This document shows, one piece after another, positions 36,126 through 45,635 of a DNA stretch of 64,000 nt. The stretch is from Lachnospiraceae bacterium MD308 (GTDB lineage Bacteria > Bacillota > Clostridia > Lachnospirales > Lachnospiraceae), in NCBI GenBank assembly GCA_000403475.2, contig KE159795.1, positions 1 through 64,000 of the forward strand. The letters run 5' to 3'. Numbering within the stretch: the first letter of the stretch is position 1; each line of letters begins with the position of its first letter. The notes under the pieces were generated by a model. The model was not told the origin of the DNA and ran no database searches. It worked only from the letters and a program-made list of their open reading frames with translations. Made by a program: the position numbers and the translations under genes.

Positions 36126-37001
36126 TTAATTTTCTTTTTCCGCGTCATTTTCTTTCTTTTTTGAGGCTTTCTTTTTCTCGAATGTGATGGTTTCCCGGCT
36201 GTCCGAATAATTTTCCATATGAAGCGTTCCCTTACTCCTCCCCAGCTTTTCCATGATCGGCGGAATCTGGGCGATTTTTTCGGCGGAAACTGTATTTCCA
36301 AGGCTCACGCTCACATTGTTTATATGTAAATAGATATTCCCGTCCTTACACTTAAGCTTTTTCGGTGTAATCTCGTACTTCTTAAGCTCCTGGGTAGTCT
36401 CTAATATCGCCTCAAAGATACCGATGTCACTGCTTTCCATCTGCTGATACAGCTTCGTATTTTTAACCGAAATTCCTTCTACGCAAGTAGGGCCTTCTAA
36501 GACCTCATTGCTTACGTAGACCACAAGCCCCTCCTTGTCAAAGTATATGTTCTCCTCTCCCTGTGTCAGATAGCCTACGATCGTCTTTTCCTTTACCTCC
36601 ACTTTCACATGCCAGGGCGCCCGAAGCGTCACCCGCACACTCTCAAAACACGGAAGGACCTCCCCTCTGTCTGTCATATATTTTCCAAGTATGTACAGGG
36701 CATTGACAGAATATTTGTCATTTTGTACCATGTCCTTAATCTGCTTGCTGGTACAGTAATTATTTCCTTTAATCTCTATCTTCTGAACTTTGAACAGAAG
36801 GATAACCACAAGACTTACGATCACTATTCCGAGAAACGACACCGCAAACATGTACAGAAGATTAGCGCCTTTCCTTTTTTTGCGCTTTCTTCTCACCGGC
36901 CTCCTGTCACGTTCGTACCGGTCTCGCTCGTACCGGTCATGTTCATACCGGTCATATTCATACCTGTCATAGTAGCCGTTTCGATCCATTCTCCTCGTCA
37001 C
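36126..37001 (-). CDS. ftsQ: Division protein FtsQ/DivIB with a repeat-rich cytoplasmic tail
   Basis: This 291-residue protein has an arginine/tyrosine-rich cytoplasmic segment (residues 1-45), one transmembrane helix (about 48-70, LYMFAVSFLGIVIVSLVVIL), a POTRA domain (VQKIEIKGNNYCTSKQIKDM), a beta domain and a Lys-rich C-terminus. It belongs to the FtsQBL complex at the septum. The tail contains four 15-bp repeats coding for D-R-Y-E-R/H/Y. It lies between ftsW and ftsZ, without murG or ftsA. Confidence 0.85.
   Translation of the reverse strand: MTRRMDRNGYYDRYEYDRYEHDRYERDRYERDRRPVRRKRKKRKGANLLYMFAVSFLGIVIVSLVVILLFKVQKIEIKGNNYCTSKQIKDMVQNDKYSVNALYILGKYMTDRGEVLPCFESVRVTLRAPWHVKVEVKEKTIVGYLTQGEENIYFDKEGLVVYVSNEVLEGPTCVEGISVKNTKLYQQMESSDIGIFEAILETTQELKKYEITPKKLKCKDGNIYLHINNVSVSLGNTVSAEKIAQIPPIMEKLGRSKGTLHMENYSDSRETITFEKKKASKKKENDAEKEN
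36910..36969 (-). repeat. Four tandem 15-bp repeats in ftsQ
   Basis: Units 36910-36924, 36925-36939, 36940-36954 and 36955-36969 each encode a DRYE-plus-one pentapeptide (R, R, H, Y). The period is in frame, so copy-number change keeps the frame open. Confidence 0.9.
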
Positions 37002-37041
37002 GTATCTTCCTCCCCACTATCTTTTCTGTACTGTCTGATAT

Positions 37042-38121
37042 CTATCGTACCATTGATGACACACTGAGCACAAGTCCCATTTCCAACAACAGGAATACAA
37101 CCGACGTCCCTCCGTAGCTCACAAACGGCAATGTAATACCCGTATTCGGTATCGTGTTTGTCACTACCGCAATGTTAAGAATAACCTGAATCATCATATG
37201 GGCCATAGCGCCCGACGCAATAAGCGCCCCGAACAGATCCTCCGCGTGAGTGGCTATGACAAAAAAACGCCAGATCAGGATTAAAAACAGTATCATCACA
37301 AAGCCGGCGCCAAAAAGACCCATTTCTTCACAGATAATAGAAAAAATCATATCATTCTGCGCCTCCGGCACGAACCCGAGCTTCTGTACGCTCTCCCCAA
37401 GCCCTCTGCCGAACAGCCCGCCGGAGCCGATTGCATAAAGTCCCTGTAATGTCTGGTATCCCTTCTCAAACTTCTCCGGATTCCTCCATATCTCCAGACG
37501 TTCCAGGCGGTAGCTTTCCAGAGCCAGAAATATAGTCATAAACCCGCCGCCAAGCAATCCCATGAATATAAACTGCGCATATTTAGGGCTTGCCACAAAT
37601 ACAACAATAACGCCTATTCCCAGGATGATGATGGCCGTACTTAAATTGCTCGCGCCGACAAGCCCGACAATAGGAAGAATCAGAACCATCACTTTTGCCA
37701 GCGCAGTCAGCTTCCCCATTTCCTTCACATTTTTAGAGACAATATGGGCCAGAAACAAAATCACGGCTACCTTCGCAAACTCAGAGGGCTGGAAAGAAAA
37801 GGGGCCCAAAGACAGCCATCTTTTGGACCCGTTGTATTCTTCTCCTACGAACAGCACCGCAACTGCCAGAAGTATAGCGACAAAATAGCCTAAAAATGCC
37901 AGGTTCCTCCAGATATGGTAATCCATTCTTGAAACAATTAACATACCGATAATCCCAAGCCCGGTGGCAAACGCCTGCTTTTTTAAATAATAAAAGGCAT
38001 CATGGAACTTTACTTCGCCGTTATATGCACTGGTACTGTATAAAATTATCAGCCCGAAGGCTACTAAGAACAATAATGCAGTAAGAAGCGTAATGTCATA
38101 CTTTCTCTTTTTTGGCTGCAA
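37042..38121 (-). CDS. ftsW: FtsW/RodA/SpoVE-family peptidoglycan glycosyltransferase (dcw copy)
   Basis: This 359-residue polytopic SEDS protein polymerises lipid II with a class B PBP partner. It contains the family markers GSKRWLSLGPFSFQPSEFAK, NDMIFSIICEEMGLFGAGFV and GITLPFVSYGGTSVVFLL, with about ten helices. A GTG at 38133 lies only a base from the AAGGAG site; the TTG at 38121 (MQPKKRKYDI) has spacing near 11 and the family's N-terminus, so I prefer it at moderate certainty. It follows murD directly. Confidence 0.9.
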   Translation of the reverse strand: MQPKKRKYDITLLTALLFLVAFGLIILYSTSAYNGEVKFHDAFYYLKKQAFATGLGIIGMLIVSRMDYHIWRNLAFLGYFVAILLAVAVLFVGEEYNGSKRWLSLGPFSFQPSEFAKVAVILFLAHIVSKNVKEMGKLTALAKVMVLILPIVGLVGASNLSTAIIILGIGVIVVFVASPKYAQFIFMGLLGGGFMTIFLALESYRLERLEIWRNPEKFEKGYQTLQGLYAIGSGGLFGRGLGESVQKLGFVPEAQNDMIFSIICEEMGLFGAGFVMILFLILIWRFFVIATHAEDLFGALIASGAMAHMMIQVILNIAVVTNTIPNTGITLPFVSYGGTSVVFLLLEMGLVLSVSSMVR

Positions 38122-38136
38122 CTCAACAAGCACTCC

Positions 38137-39489
38137 TTATAAGGAATTTACGATTTCTTTAAACACTCTCCCGCGTACTTCGTAATTAGGGAACATCCCC
38201 CAGCTCGCACATGCAGGCGAAAGCAGCACCGCCTCCCCGGCACAGGCCGTCTCAGCCGCTAACAATACCGCCTCCTCAAAAGTATCCACGAGAACATAAT
38301 CGTGAAAACCGCACTTTTCAGCCGCATCTGCAATTCTTTCTTTGGTCTGTCCGAGAAGGATCAGCTTCTTAACCTTCCCGTCAAAGGAGCTAATCCACTC
38401 CGTATAGTCGGAATCCTTGTCATATCCCCCGCCAATCAACACCGTCTTACGGTTCATAGCCTGGATTCCTTTAATCGCCGCGTCAGGATTCGTCCCCTTA
38501 GAATCGTTGTAATATGCCACGCCCTTTTTCTCCGTCACATATTCAATCCTGTGCTCCACGCCCTGAAATTCCTTGACCGCCTTTCGGATCACATCAAACG
38601 GCACGCCGTAAACTGCCGCCATAGCGATTGCCGCCATATAATTCTCGTAATTGTGAAGTCCAAGAAGTCTAAGCTCATCCACACTGCAAATTTCCACTTC
38701 ATCCGGATATTTATAGATGATTTTGCCGTCCTCGAGATAAATCCCCTGTTCTATCTTACGCTGACTGCTGAAATATAGAACCTTTGCAGCAATATTTTCT
38801 CCAAATTCCCTTGTGCGCTCATCCTCATAATTTAAAATACAGTAATCAGAGGCCGTCTGGTTCCTGGCAATATTCTTCTTGGCATTCACGTAATTCTCCA
38901 TCGTATGATGACGGTTTAAGTGATCCGGTGCAAAATTAAGAATTGCACTCACCTTAGGCCGAAACTCTGATACTGTCTCAAGTTGAAAGCTGCTCATCTC
39001 CGCCACCGCCACAGACTTGTCCGTCATCTCATCAACCGCGACTGTATAAGGGTTGCCGATATTGCCCACCACAAATACTTCCTCCTGGTATGCCTTCATA
39101 ATTTCGCCGAGCAGCGTCGTAGTTGTAGTCTTCCCGTTTGTCCCGGTAATAGCAAGCACGTCCCCTCTGCCGAACTCATAAGCAAGTTCAACCTCTCCCG
39201 TAACCAATATTCCATGCGCTTGCATCTCTTTCACAACGGGGAGGTCTGTAGGCACACCGGGACTTAACACCGCAATCTCAATCCTGTCAAAAAGCTCCTT
39301 TGGAAATTCCCCGATCACAATCTCTGTCCCGAAGTCTCCTGACAGCTTCTTTCTTACCTCTTCTTTATCAAGCTTTTCATTTCCATCGTAAAGAACCACC
39401 TTCGCACCATGCTTATTCAAAAGCTTCACTGCACCGACGCCGCTGATGCCGGAACCAAACACCAGAACATTTTTCCCTGATACTTCCAT
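38137..39489 (-). CDS. murD: UDP-N-acetylmuramoyl-L-alanine--D-glutamate ligase
   Basis: This 450-residue cytoplasmic Mur ligase adds D-Glu to UDP-MurNAc-L-Ala. It has an N-terminal Rossmann-like VFGSGISGVGAVKLL, the ATP loop AITGTNGKTTTTTLLGE, FQLETVSEFRPK, LNFAPDHLNRHHTM, and a C-terminal domain with YNDSKGTNPDAAIKGI. A GGAGG site precedes the ATG. It sits 9 bp after mraY in the cluster. Confidence 0.95.
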   Translation of the reverse strand: MEVSGKNVLVFGSGISGVGAVKLLNKHGAKVVLYDGNEKLDKEEVRKKLSGDFGTEIVIGEFPKELFDRIEIAVLSPGVPTDLPVVKEMQAHGILVTGEVELAYEFGRGDVLAITGTNGKTTTTTLLGEIMKAYQEEVFVVGNIGNPYTVAVDEMTDKSVAVAEMSSFQLETVSEFRPKVSAILNFAPDHLNRHHTMENYVNAKKNIARNQTASDYCILNYEDERTREFGENIAAKVLYFSSQRKIEQGIYLEDGKIIYKYPDEVEICSVDELRLLGLHNYENYMAAIAMAAVYGVPFDVIRKAVKEFQGVEHRIEYVTEKKGVAYYNDSKGTNPDAAIKGIQAMNRKTVLIGGGYDKDSDYTEWISSFDGKVKKLILLGQTKERIADAAEKCGFHDYVLVDTFEEAVLLAAETACAGEAVLLSPACASWGMFPNYEVRGRVFKEIVNSL

Positions 39490-39498
39490 AGATTCCTC

Positions 39499-40455
39499 CT
39501 ACATAGCCATAAGTGCAATCAGACAGAGCAGAGCCGTTATAATAGAAAACACTGCTACAACCCTCGTCTCTGACCATCCGCACAACTCAAAATGATGATG
39601 TATGGGCGCCATCTTAAAGATCCTCTTACCGCCTGTCTTTTTAAAATATGTGACCTGAATCATAACAGATAACACTTCCACCAGATAAATAAGCCCCACG
39701 ATGATAATAAATACAGGCATCTGCAGCATATACGCTGTAGAGGCCACGAAGCCGCCTAATGCCAGCGAGCCTGTATCTCCCATAAATACACTGGCCGGAT
39801 ACACATTAAATAGAAGAAATCCCAAAAGTGCACCTACAACCGCACAAGTCACCGGTTCAATCCCGCTCTTCGTCCCAATGGCAACAACTGTGAAAAATGT
39901 AGCCACAAGAACCGTCACACTAGAAGCAAGGCCGTCCAAACCATCTGTAAAATTCACACCGTTCACCGTACCAATGACCGCGACAAACATAAGCGGAATT
40001 GAAAGCCAGCCAATATCCAGGTACTTCCCTCCGGAGAACGGAATCAGCATCGCCAGCGGCACATCGGTAAACTTGATAACATAAAAAGCAAACACCGCCG
40101 TCACCACAATCTGCAGCGCCATCTTCTGTCTTGGAAACAACCCATCCGAGCGCCGCATGACAACCTTCAGATAATCATCCAGAAACCCGATAAGCCCAAA
40201 TCCCAGCGTCACAAACAGGATCGGAATAATCTTCGGGTGTCCCTTCATATAAAATACAGAAGTAATCACCACACTGAGCAAAATGATCACCCCGCCCATC
40301 GTAGGCGTCCCCGCCTTTTTAAGATGGGATTTTACCCCGTCTTCTCTCTCCGTCTGTCCCATCTTAAGCCTTCTTAAAACCGGGATAATCACCGGACCCA
40401 TGATCACACTCAGCACGAATGAAACCAACACCGGCATAAATACTGTATAATCCAT
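39499..40455 (-). CDS. mraY: Phospho-N-acetylmuramoyl-pentapeptide transferase
   Basis: This 318-residue membrane enzyme makes lipid I. Ten helices and the motifs KKAGTPTMGGVIILLS, the DDYLKV pair (LIGFLDDYLKVVMRR), NFTDGLDGLA and MAPIHHHFELCGWSE (His triad) are present. The ATG at 40455 follows AGAGGTG; an in-frame ATG 15 bp earlier lies before the site. It comes after spoVD in the cluster order. Confidence 0.95.
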   Translation of the reverse strand: MDYTVFMPVLVSFVLSVIMGPVIIPVLRRLKMGQTEREDGVKSHLKKAGTPTMGGVIILLSVVITSVFYMKGHPKIIPILFVTLGFGLIGFLDDYLKVVMRRSDGLFPRQKMALQIVVTAVFAFYVIKFTDVPLAMLIPFSGGKYLDIGWLSIPLMFVAVIGTVNGVNFTDGLDGLASSVTVLVATFFTVVAIGTKSGIEPVTCAVVGALLGFLLFNVYPASVFMGDTGSLALGGFVASTAYMLQMPVFIIIVGLIYLVEVLSVMIQVTYFKKTGGKRIFKMAPIHHHFELCGWSETRVVAVFSIITALLCLIALMAM

Positions 40456-40509
40456 ACCACACCTCTTCATCTCTTTTGTTCACTAATCTTACCTAGTATA
40501 CTTCATTTC

Positions 40510-42231
40510 TTATTCTTTTTCAATGCCAAGATACGGCAATACGTTTTCAAATATATTTTTTACCACCGGGGCGGCAATTGTCCCGCCGTAATAGATCCCC
40601 TGCGGATTGTATATCACACACATTCCAAGCACCTGCGGGTCGTCCGCCGGAGCGAATCCTACAAAAGAAGAGATATATTTGTTGGCGCTTCTCGGCAATG
40701 TCTGGGAGGTAGCCGTCTTCCCTCCTATATGATACCCTTCTACAAACGCATTTTTCCCGGAGCCTTCCGATACTACGCTCTCTAACAGCTTTTTCATCGT
40801 CTCAGAAGTATCTTTCGATACAATACGCTTTTTGTGGCCGTATCCGAATTTCTCTATCTCTTTTCCGTCACTGTCCAACACGCTCACGCCAAAATGAGGC
40901 GTGATCCGTTCCCCGCCGTTGACGATGGACGCAACTGTAGTCGCAAGCTGCAGCGGTGTAATCTGAAAGGACTGACCAAAACTCATAGTAGCAAGCTCGA
41001 CCTGTCCTACATTTTCCTTTTTGTGCATAATAGTCCCGGCCTCTCCCGGCAAATCCACTCCCGTCGTACCCATCAGACCAAACTGTTCAAAATATTTATA
41101 GAAATTGTCTGTACCGAGCCGAAGACCAATCTCGATAAACACCGGGTTGCATGAGTTCTGGATTCCCTCCACAAAGTTTTCCGCCCCGTGTCCGCCCACT
41201 TTGTGGCAGCGAATCTTCCGATCCTCCACAATCTTGTAACCAGGACAGCTAAAGTTGTCAGTTAACGATACCACATCTGCCTCGAGACAGGACGCGGCAG
41301 TGATGACCTTGAAAGTAGAGCCCGGCTCATAAGTATCGTTAATACAGCCGTTCCTCCACATCTGGTTCAATGCATCCTGCTTCTCTTCATCAGACAGCCC
41401 TCTGGTATTCTCTGTATTCAGCGTGAATGGGTCGTTTAAGTTAAATTCCGGCACGTTGACCATAGCAATGATCTCCCCATTCTGAGGGTTCATCAGAAGT
41501 ATCCCCACTTTATCTGCCTGCTTTTCCTCCATGACCTTCTCAGCCATCTGCTGTGCATACATCTGGACATTGTAATCAAGACTTACTTTAAGAGTGTTGC
41601 CGGCCACCGGCTCAATCCGATCCTCCGCCACACCGTCAAGCTCTACTCCTCTGGCATCGGTAGTCGTAAGAATTGTCCCATTCTTGCCCTTCAAATATTC
41701 TTCATACTTAACCTCAAGACCAATAATGCCCTGATTGTCCCCTCCGGTAAATCCAAGAACTTTGGATGCAAGCTCATTATAAGGGTAATAACGCTTAAAA
41801 TCCTCATCCACCTTCACGCCGTCAAGCTCAAGCTCCCGGATACGGTCGCCTGTCGCCTTCTCCACATTCGTCTTGATCCGTTCCATAGAAGACACTTTCT
41901 CCACCTTCTTACGTACCTCATCCTCCTCAAGTCCAAGCTCTGCTGACAGTGATTTGATAATCTTTTCCGGCTCCTTAATCTGACTGTGGATGACCGATAT
42001 CGTGCAGACTGTCTTGTTAGTGGCAAGAACTGTCCCGCGTGCGTCTACAATCTCCCCGCGCGCCGCCTTAATTTCCCTTTCCCTCTCATGAAGCGCCTCC
42101 GCCTTCTTTTGGTAATATTCTGCGTCAAATACCATCAAATAAACAAGCCGCCCCACAAGTCCAAAAATAACCACAACTGCGCAGACAAATACAACCAATA
42201 TTTTCTTTCTGTTATATGTCTTGTTTTTCAT
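40510..42231 (-). CDS. spoVD: Class B PBP, SpoVD-like, with KTA in place of KTG
   Basis: This 573-residue protein has one N-terminal transmembrane helix (about 10-32), a dimerisation region (ARGEIVDARGTVLATN), and a transpeptidase domain with the serine motif YEPGSTFKVITA, SCNP, and third motif GGKTATSQ at about 503-510. Normal PBPs have KTG there; here the Gly is Ala (GCT, 40711-40713). Other conserved parts are intact. No PASTA domain is present. The ATG at 42231 is 11-12 bases after GAGGT, which is located inside a hairpin arm. A much longer upstream frame overlaps the previous gene and is rejected. Confidence 0.88.
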   Translation of the reverse strand: MKNKTYNRKKILVVFVCAVVVIFGLVGRLVYLMVFDAEYYQKKAEALHEREREIKAARGEIVDARGTVLATNKTVCTISVIHSQIKEPEKIIKSLSAELGLEEDEVRKKVEKVSSMERIKTNVEKATGDRIRELELDGVKVDEDFKRYYPYNELASKVLGFTGGDNQGIIGLEVKYEEYLKGKNGTILTTTDARGVELDGVAEDRIEPVAGNTLKVSLDYNVQMYAQQMAEKVMEEKQADKVGILLMNPQNGEIIAMVNVPEFNLNDPFTLNTENTRGLSDEEKQDALNQMWRNGCINDTYEPGSTFKVITAASCLEADVVSLTDNFSCPGYKIVEDRKIRCHKVGGHGAENFVEGIQNSCNPVFIEIGLRLGTDNFYKYFEQFGLMGTTGVDLPGEAGTIMHKKENVGQVELATMSFGQSFQITPLQLATTVASIVNGGERITPHFGVSVLDSDGKEIEKFGYGHKKRIVSKDTSETMKKLLESVVSEGSGKNAFVEGYHIGGKTATSQTLPRSANKYISSFVGFAPADDPQVLGMCVIYNPQGIYYGGTIAAPVVKNIFENVLPYLGIEKE

Positions 42232-42241
42232 TGCACACAAA

Positions 42242-42288
42242 AACCTCGTAAAAGCTTTTGTATAACTTATTAATACTTTTACGAGGTT
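42242..42288 (-). promoter_or_regulatory. Inter-PBP hairpin enclosing the downstream ribosome site
   Basis: AACCTCGTAAAAG (42242-42254) and CTTTTACGAGGTT (42276-42288) form a perfect 13-bp stem; on the minus strand a TTTTTG run follows, as in a terminator. The 5' arm includes the last bases of the upstream stop codon, and the 3' arm holds the GAGGT ribosome site of spoVD. Confidence 0.7.
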
Positions 42289-44128
42289 ATTCGCTTTTTG
42301 CCACTTTTTCCACGCCAAGATACGGGAATATCTCTTCCATGATATCCGACGCCATCTCTGTCGCAAAACCGCTGTTTGCCTGCTGGCCTGCGTTCGGCTC
42401 GTCAATTACTACATAGACAACCACCTGGGGATTTTGCTGAGGTGCATATCCGATAAAGGAGACCAGGTATTTTCCATTTCCTCTCGGAAGCTTTTCAGCC
42501 GTTCCGGTCTTTCCGCCCACGTCATACCCTTCGACGGCAGCCGTTCCGCCGGTTCCTTCCTCCACAACGCCAAGCATGTACTCTTTGATGAGCTCACTGC
42601 TCTCTTTCGAGATTGTCCGCCGCGACAATACAGGGTCTTTGTTTTCTGTCACATTTCCGTTTTCATCCTCAATCCTTTTTACAATATGGGGCTCATAGTA
42701 ATCACCGCCGTTTACAAGTGAACAAAAGCCCGCTGCAAGCTGAGTGACCGTGACATTAAAGTTCTGCCCGAAAGCGTTGGTTGCAAGACTGGCCGGATCC
42801 ATATTTTCAGCCGTGTATAAAAGTCCGTCTGTGGACGCCTCACCAGGAAGATCGATACCTGTGTATTCACCGAAGCCAAATAACCTCTGGTACCGGCAGA
42901 ATTCTTCTTTCCCGATACTGTTTCCAATGTGCATAAGTGCCACATTGCAGGAGTTTTCCAGAGATTTTTTCAAGCTTTGAGGCCCGTGTCCGCTCCGGTT
43001 GCTACAGTGGATATCATGATCCCCTACATGCAGCATACCGCCGCAGTCATAGAACTCTCCTCCCGTCAAAACTCCAAGTTCAAAACCTGCCGAGATCGTA
43101 AAAGGCTTGATCGTAGAACCTGGCTCAAAAGTCCCGCTGACGCAGAAATTATTCCAGAGATTATTCAGCTTCTCGATTTTTTCCTCATTCGACATCGCCT
43201 TAATCTCTTCTTCGGAATAATACTTTGTCAGATCCCTTGGATTGTTCAAATCATAATTCGGATAAGAGGCTTCCGCAAGAATCTCACCGTTTTGGGGGTT
43301 CATGACAATCACTGCCGTATTCTTGCTTCCTTCGCCCTTTCTCGCCTGATTCTTATGCTTATCGTTAAATTCCAGAATATGTTTCTCCACAATACTCTGT
43401 ACCTGAACATCAATGGTAGATACAACCGTATTTCCGTTTTCCGGTTCCTTCACCGTCCTCTCAACAGAAGAGATATCATCCAGATACCCATACTCCCGCC
43501 CGTCGGTACCATTTAGAATCGAATTGTAAGATGCCTCTATTCCGTTACTTCCCACGTTTCCATCAACTGTAAATCCAATCACATCGCTTGCCAGCGTGTT
43601 ATACGGATATTTTCTGATATAATCTTCCTCCAGCCAGATCCCTTTTACATTCGGATGGTTTTCACTGTCCTTGTCTATCTTTTCAAATTCCTGGGCAGTT
43701 GCATAATCCACGCCTTTTTTCATAATATTATATCTGCCGGAAGGATTCTTCTCAAGAACCTCTCTGATATCTTCATCTTTAATATCAAAACATGACTTCA
43801 GCACTTCAATCGTAGGTTCTTTGTATTTTTTATCACTGAGCAGTACCTTCGCATCCAGTATCACGTTATAAATCCGCTCACTTGTTGCAATCTTCGTACC
43901 ATTGCGGTCTACGATATCTCCCCGTTTAAAAGGAATCACCCTGCTGTCATACTGCTGCTGGTCTAAAACCACTTTCGTGTATTTATCCCCGCTGGCCGCA
44001 TTAATATATGTAATTTTACCGATTAAGAAAACAAAAACCAGTACAATTGCCGCAAAGGACATGACCAGCTTCTTCTGCATTAATCTGTTAAATTTCCTCT
44101 TTAAAAACTTTTTTCTGCGTCTAATCAT
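42287..44128 (-). CDS. Class B penicillin-binding protein (FtsI/PbpB-like)
   Basis: This 613-residue septal transpeptidase has a basic cytoplasmic start (MIRRRKKFLKRKFNRLMQKK), one helix (about 24-45), the PBP dimer region (KRGDIVDRNGTKIATSERIY) and a transpeptidase domain with FEPGSTIKPFTI, SCNVALMHIG and GGKTGTAEKLPR. All three catalytic motifs are standard, unlike the next gene. It follows ftsL by about 15 bp. With FtsW it should build septal peptidoglycan. The ATG at 44128 is preferred over an in-frame ATG three codons upstream by family alignment. Confidence 0.9.
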   Translation of the reverse strand: MIRRRKKFLKRKFNRLMQKKLVMSFAAIVLVFVFLIGKITYINAASGDKYTKVVLDQQQYDSRVIPFKRGDIVDRNGTKIATSERIYNVILDAKVLLSDKKYKEPTIEVLKSCFDIKDEDIREVLEKNPSGRYNIMKKGVDYATAQEFEKIDKDSENHPNVKGIWLEEDYIRKYPYNTLASDVIGFTVDGNVGSNGIEASYNSILNGTDGREYGYLDDISSVERTVKEPENGNTVVSTIDVQVQSIVEKHILEFNDKHKNQARKGEGSKNTAVIVMNPQNGEILAEASYPNYDLNNPRDLTKYYSEEEIKAMSNEEKIEKLNNLWNNFCVSGTFEPGSTIKPFTISAGFELGVLTGGEFYDCGGMLHVGDHDIHCSNRSGHGPQSLKKSLENSCNVALMHIGNSIGKEEFCRYQRLFGFGEYTGIDLPGEASTDGLLYTAENMDPASLATNAFGQNFNVTVTQLAAGFCSLVNGGDYYEPHIVKRIEDENGNVTENKDPVLSRRTISKESSELIKEYMLGVVEEGTGGTAAVEGYDVGGKTGTAEKLPRGNGKYLVSFIGYAPQQNPQVVVYVVIDEPNAGQQANSGFATEMASDIMEEIFPYLGVEKVAKSE

Positions 44129-44142
44129 ACACTCCACCCAAT

Positions 44143-44667
44143 TTATTTTTTATCCGATTGTGCCAGCACTCCATCCTCCGGAATATTCTCATACTGCTTC
44201 ACATAATCCGCAGAAGGTCTCTGATATTCAATTACCTGCTCCGATGTGGCGTATACCATACCCAGATTTTCCTGTGCCCGCTCCCGAATCTCCTCCAGGT
44301 TCACGGAATCCATGATCGCATTGTACTTTGTATTATTCTCCTCCTTCATATTCGCCAGCTGCCCCTGCAGCGCCGAAATATTTTTGGAATAGCCAGTCAT
44401 ACGCGACTGCAGCTTTACATAATTTACACAGATAATCAGAGCCAGAATTGCCGCGGCACTCAAAAACACTACATATCCCGGGCTCATGCGAAGCGCCTTC
44501 TTGCGGTTCCTCTGCACCTGACGGCTGACCTTTTTTTTCGGTCTTCTTACCTGACGCCTCTCTGGTTCCTGTTCTGGCTTCGGGACGACGTTCCCATACA
44601 CATACATCTGTCCCGCCGTATTTCTATATCTCTGGTCATAACCAGTCGGTGTACGTCTTGCTGCCAT
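44143..44667 (-). CDS. ftsL: FtsL-like division protein
   Basis: This 174-residue bitopic protein has a basic cytoplasmic region (about 1-60, with RRPKKKVSRQVQRNRKKALR), one transmembrane helix (YVVFLSAAAILALIICVNYV) and a coiled-coil segment (YSKNISALQGQLANMKEENN). The end is LGMVYATSEQVIEYQRP, typical of FtsL/septum-formation initiators. It stabilises FtsQ/DivIC at the septum. The gene lies between rsmH and the first PBP gene, as expected. AAAGGGGTG precedes the ATG at 44667. Confidence 0.85.
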   Translation of the reverse strand: MAARRTPTGYDQRYRNTAGQMYVYGNVVPKPEQEPERRQVRRPKKKVSRQVQRNRKKALRMSPGYVVFLSAAAILALIICVNYVKLQSRMTGYSKNISALQGQLANMKEENNTKYNAIMDSVNLEEIRERAQENLGMVYATSEQVIEYQRPSADYVKQYENIPEDGVLAQSDKK

Positions 44668-44688
44668 ATACATTCACCCCTTTTACAC

Positions 44689-45624
44689 CTATCTGCGCTC
44701 AAAAATACGAAGCTTCGCGCTCTTTGCACGACTGTTATACGCAATCTCCTCCGCACTTGGCAGAATCGGCTTTTTTGTGATAATACTCCCTTTTGAAACT
44801 TTTCCGCATACACATACCGGAAAATCACTTGGACAGGTACACGGATTCTCATTTTTTCGAAACGCGCTCTTAACAATCCTGTCTTCTAACGAGTGGAATG
44901 TAATAATACAAAGTCTCCCACCCGGGTTTAATATGTCAATCATGTCATCCAGCGACTCCCTCAAAACATCAAGTTCCCCGTTAAGTTCAATACGGATTGC
45001 CTGAAATGTTCTCTTGGCCGGATGGCCGGTTTTCTTCTGGTACTTCATAGGTATCGACTGCCTGATGATCTCTGTGAGCTGTCCTGTAGTCTCAATAGAA
45101 CATTTACCGCGTGCCTGTACGATGTGTTTTGCGATGTTCTTCGCAAATTTATCCTCACCATAGTCTCTGATCACGCGGTAAAGTTCCATCTCACTATACT
45201 CATTGACGATATCTCTGGCTGTCATCTTCTGACGTCTATCCATCCGCATGTCCAGAGGTGCATCTTCGCGATAGGAAAATCCCCGTTCTGCCGTATCTAA
45301 CTGGTAAGACGATACGCCCAGATCCAGTACAATTCCATCGACTTTGTCAATGCCTATGTGATGGAGCAGCGACTTCATTTCACAATAGTTGCTCCTCACT
45401 ATCGTGACCCTTTCCCCGAAGTCTTTTAGTCGGATGCCCGCAGCCTCTATGGCCGCCTCATCCCTGTCTATTCCTACAATACTCCCCTTTTTGCCAAGGT
45501 GCCTTGCAATCTCGTAAGCATGTCCCCCTCCCCCGAGAGTTCCGTCTACGTAGATGCCGTCCACCTTAATGCCTAATCCATTAACTGTTTCGTCAAGTAA
45601 TACTGATTTGTGTCTGAACTCCAT
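44689..45624 (-). CDS. rsmH: 16S rRNA (cytosine(1402)-N4)-methyltransferase
   Basis: This 311-residue SAM-dependent enzyme has [19 protein letters not shown] (SAM motif I), [20 protein letters not shown], and [13 protein letters not shown] helical insert lies between about 110 and 210. It modifies C1402 of 16S rRNA and is always second in the dcw cluster. It starts 12 bp after the mraZ stop. Confidence 0.95.
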   Translation of the reverse strand: MEFRHKSVLLDETVNGLGIKVDGIYVDGTLGGGGHAYEIARHLGKKGSIVGIDRDEAAIEAAGIRLKDFGERVTIVRSNYCEMKSLLHHIGIDKVDGIVLDLGVSSYQLDTAERGFSYREDAPLDMRMDRRQKMTARDIVNEYSEMELYRVIRDYGEDKFAKNIAKHIVQARGKCSIETTGQLTEIIRQSIPMKYQKKTGHPAKRTFQAIRIELNGELDVLRESLDDMIDILNPGGRLCIITFHSLEDRIVKSAFRKNENPCTCPSDFPVCVCGKVSKGSIITKKPILPSAEEIAYNSRAKSAKLRIFERR

Positions 45625-45635
45625 ATCTTCTCCCT

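Noticed and set aside
42232-42405. N-terminal extension of the SpoVD-like PBP by 58 residues
   Set aside because: The extension overlaps the upstream PBP gene, is Arg/Trp-rich and unlike the family; the ATG at 42231 directly precedes the membrane helix.
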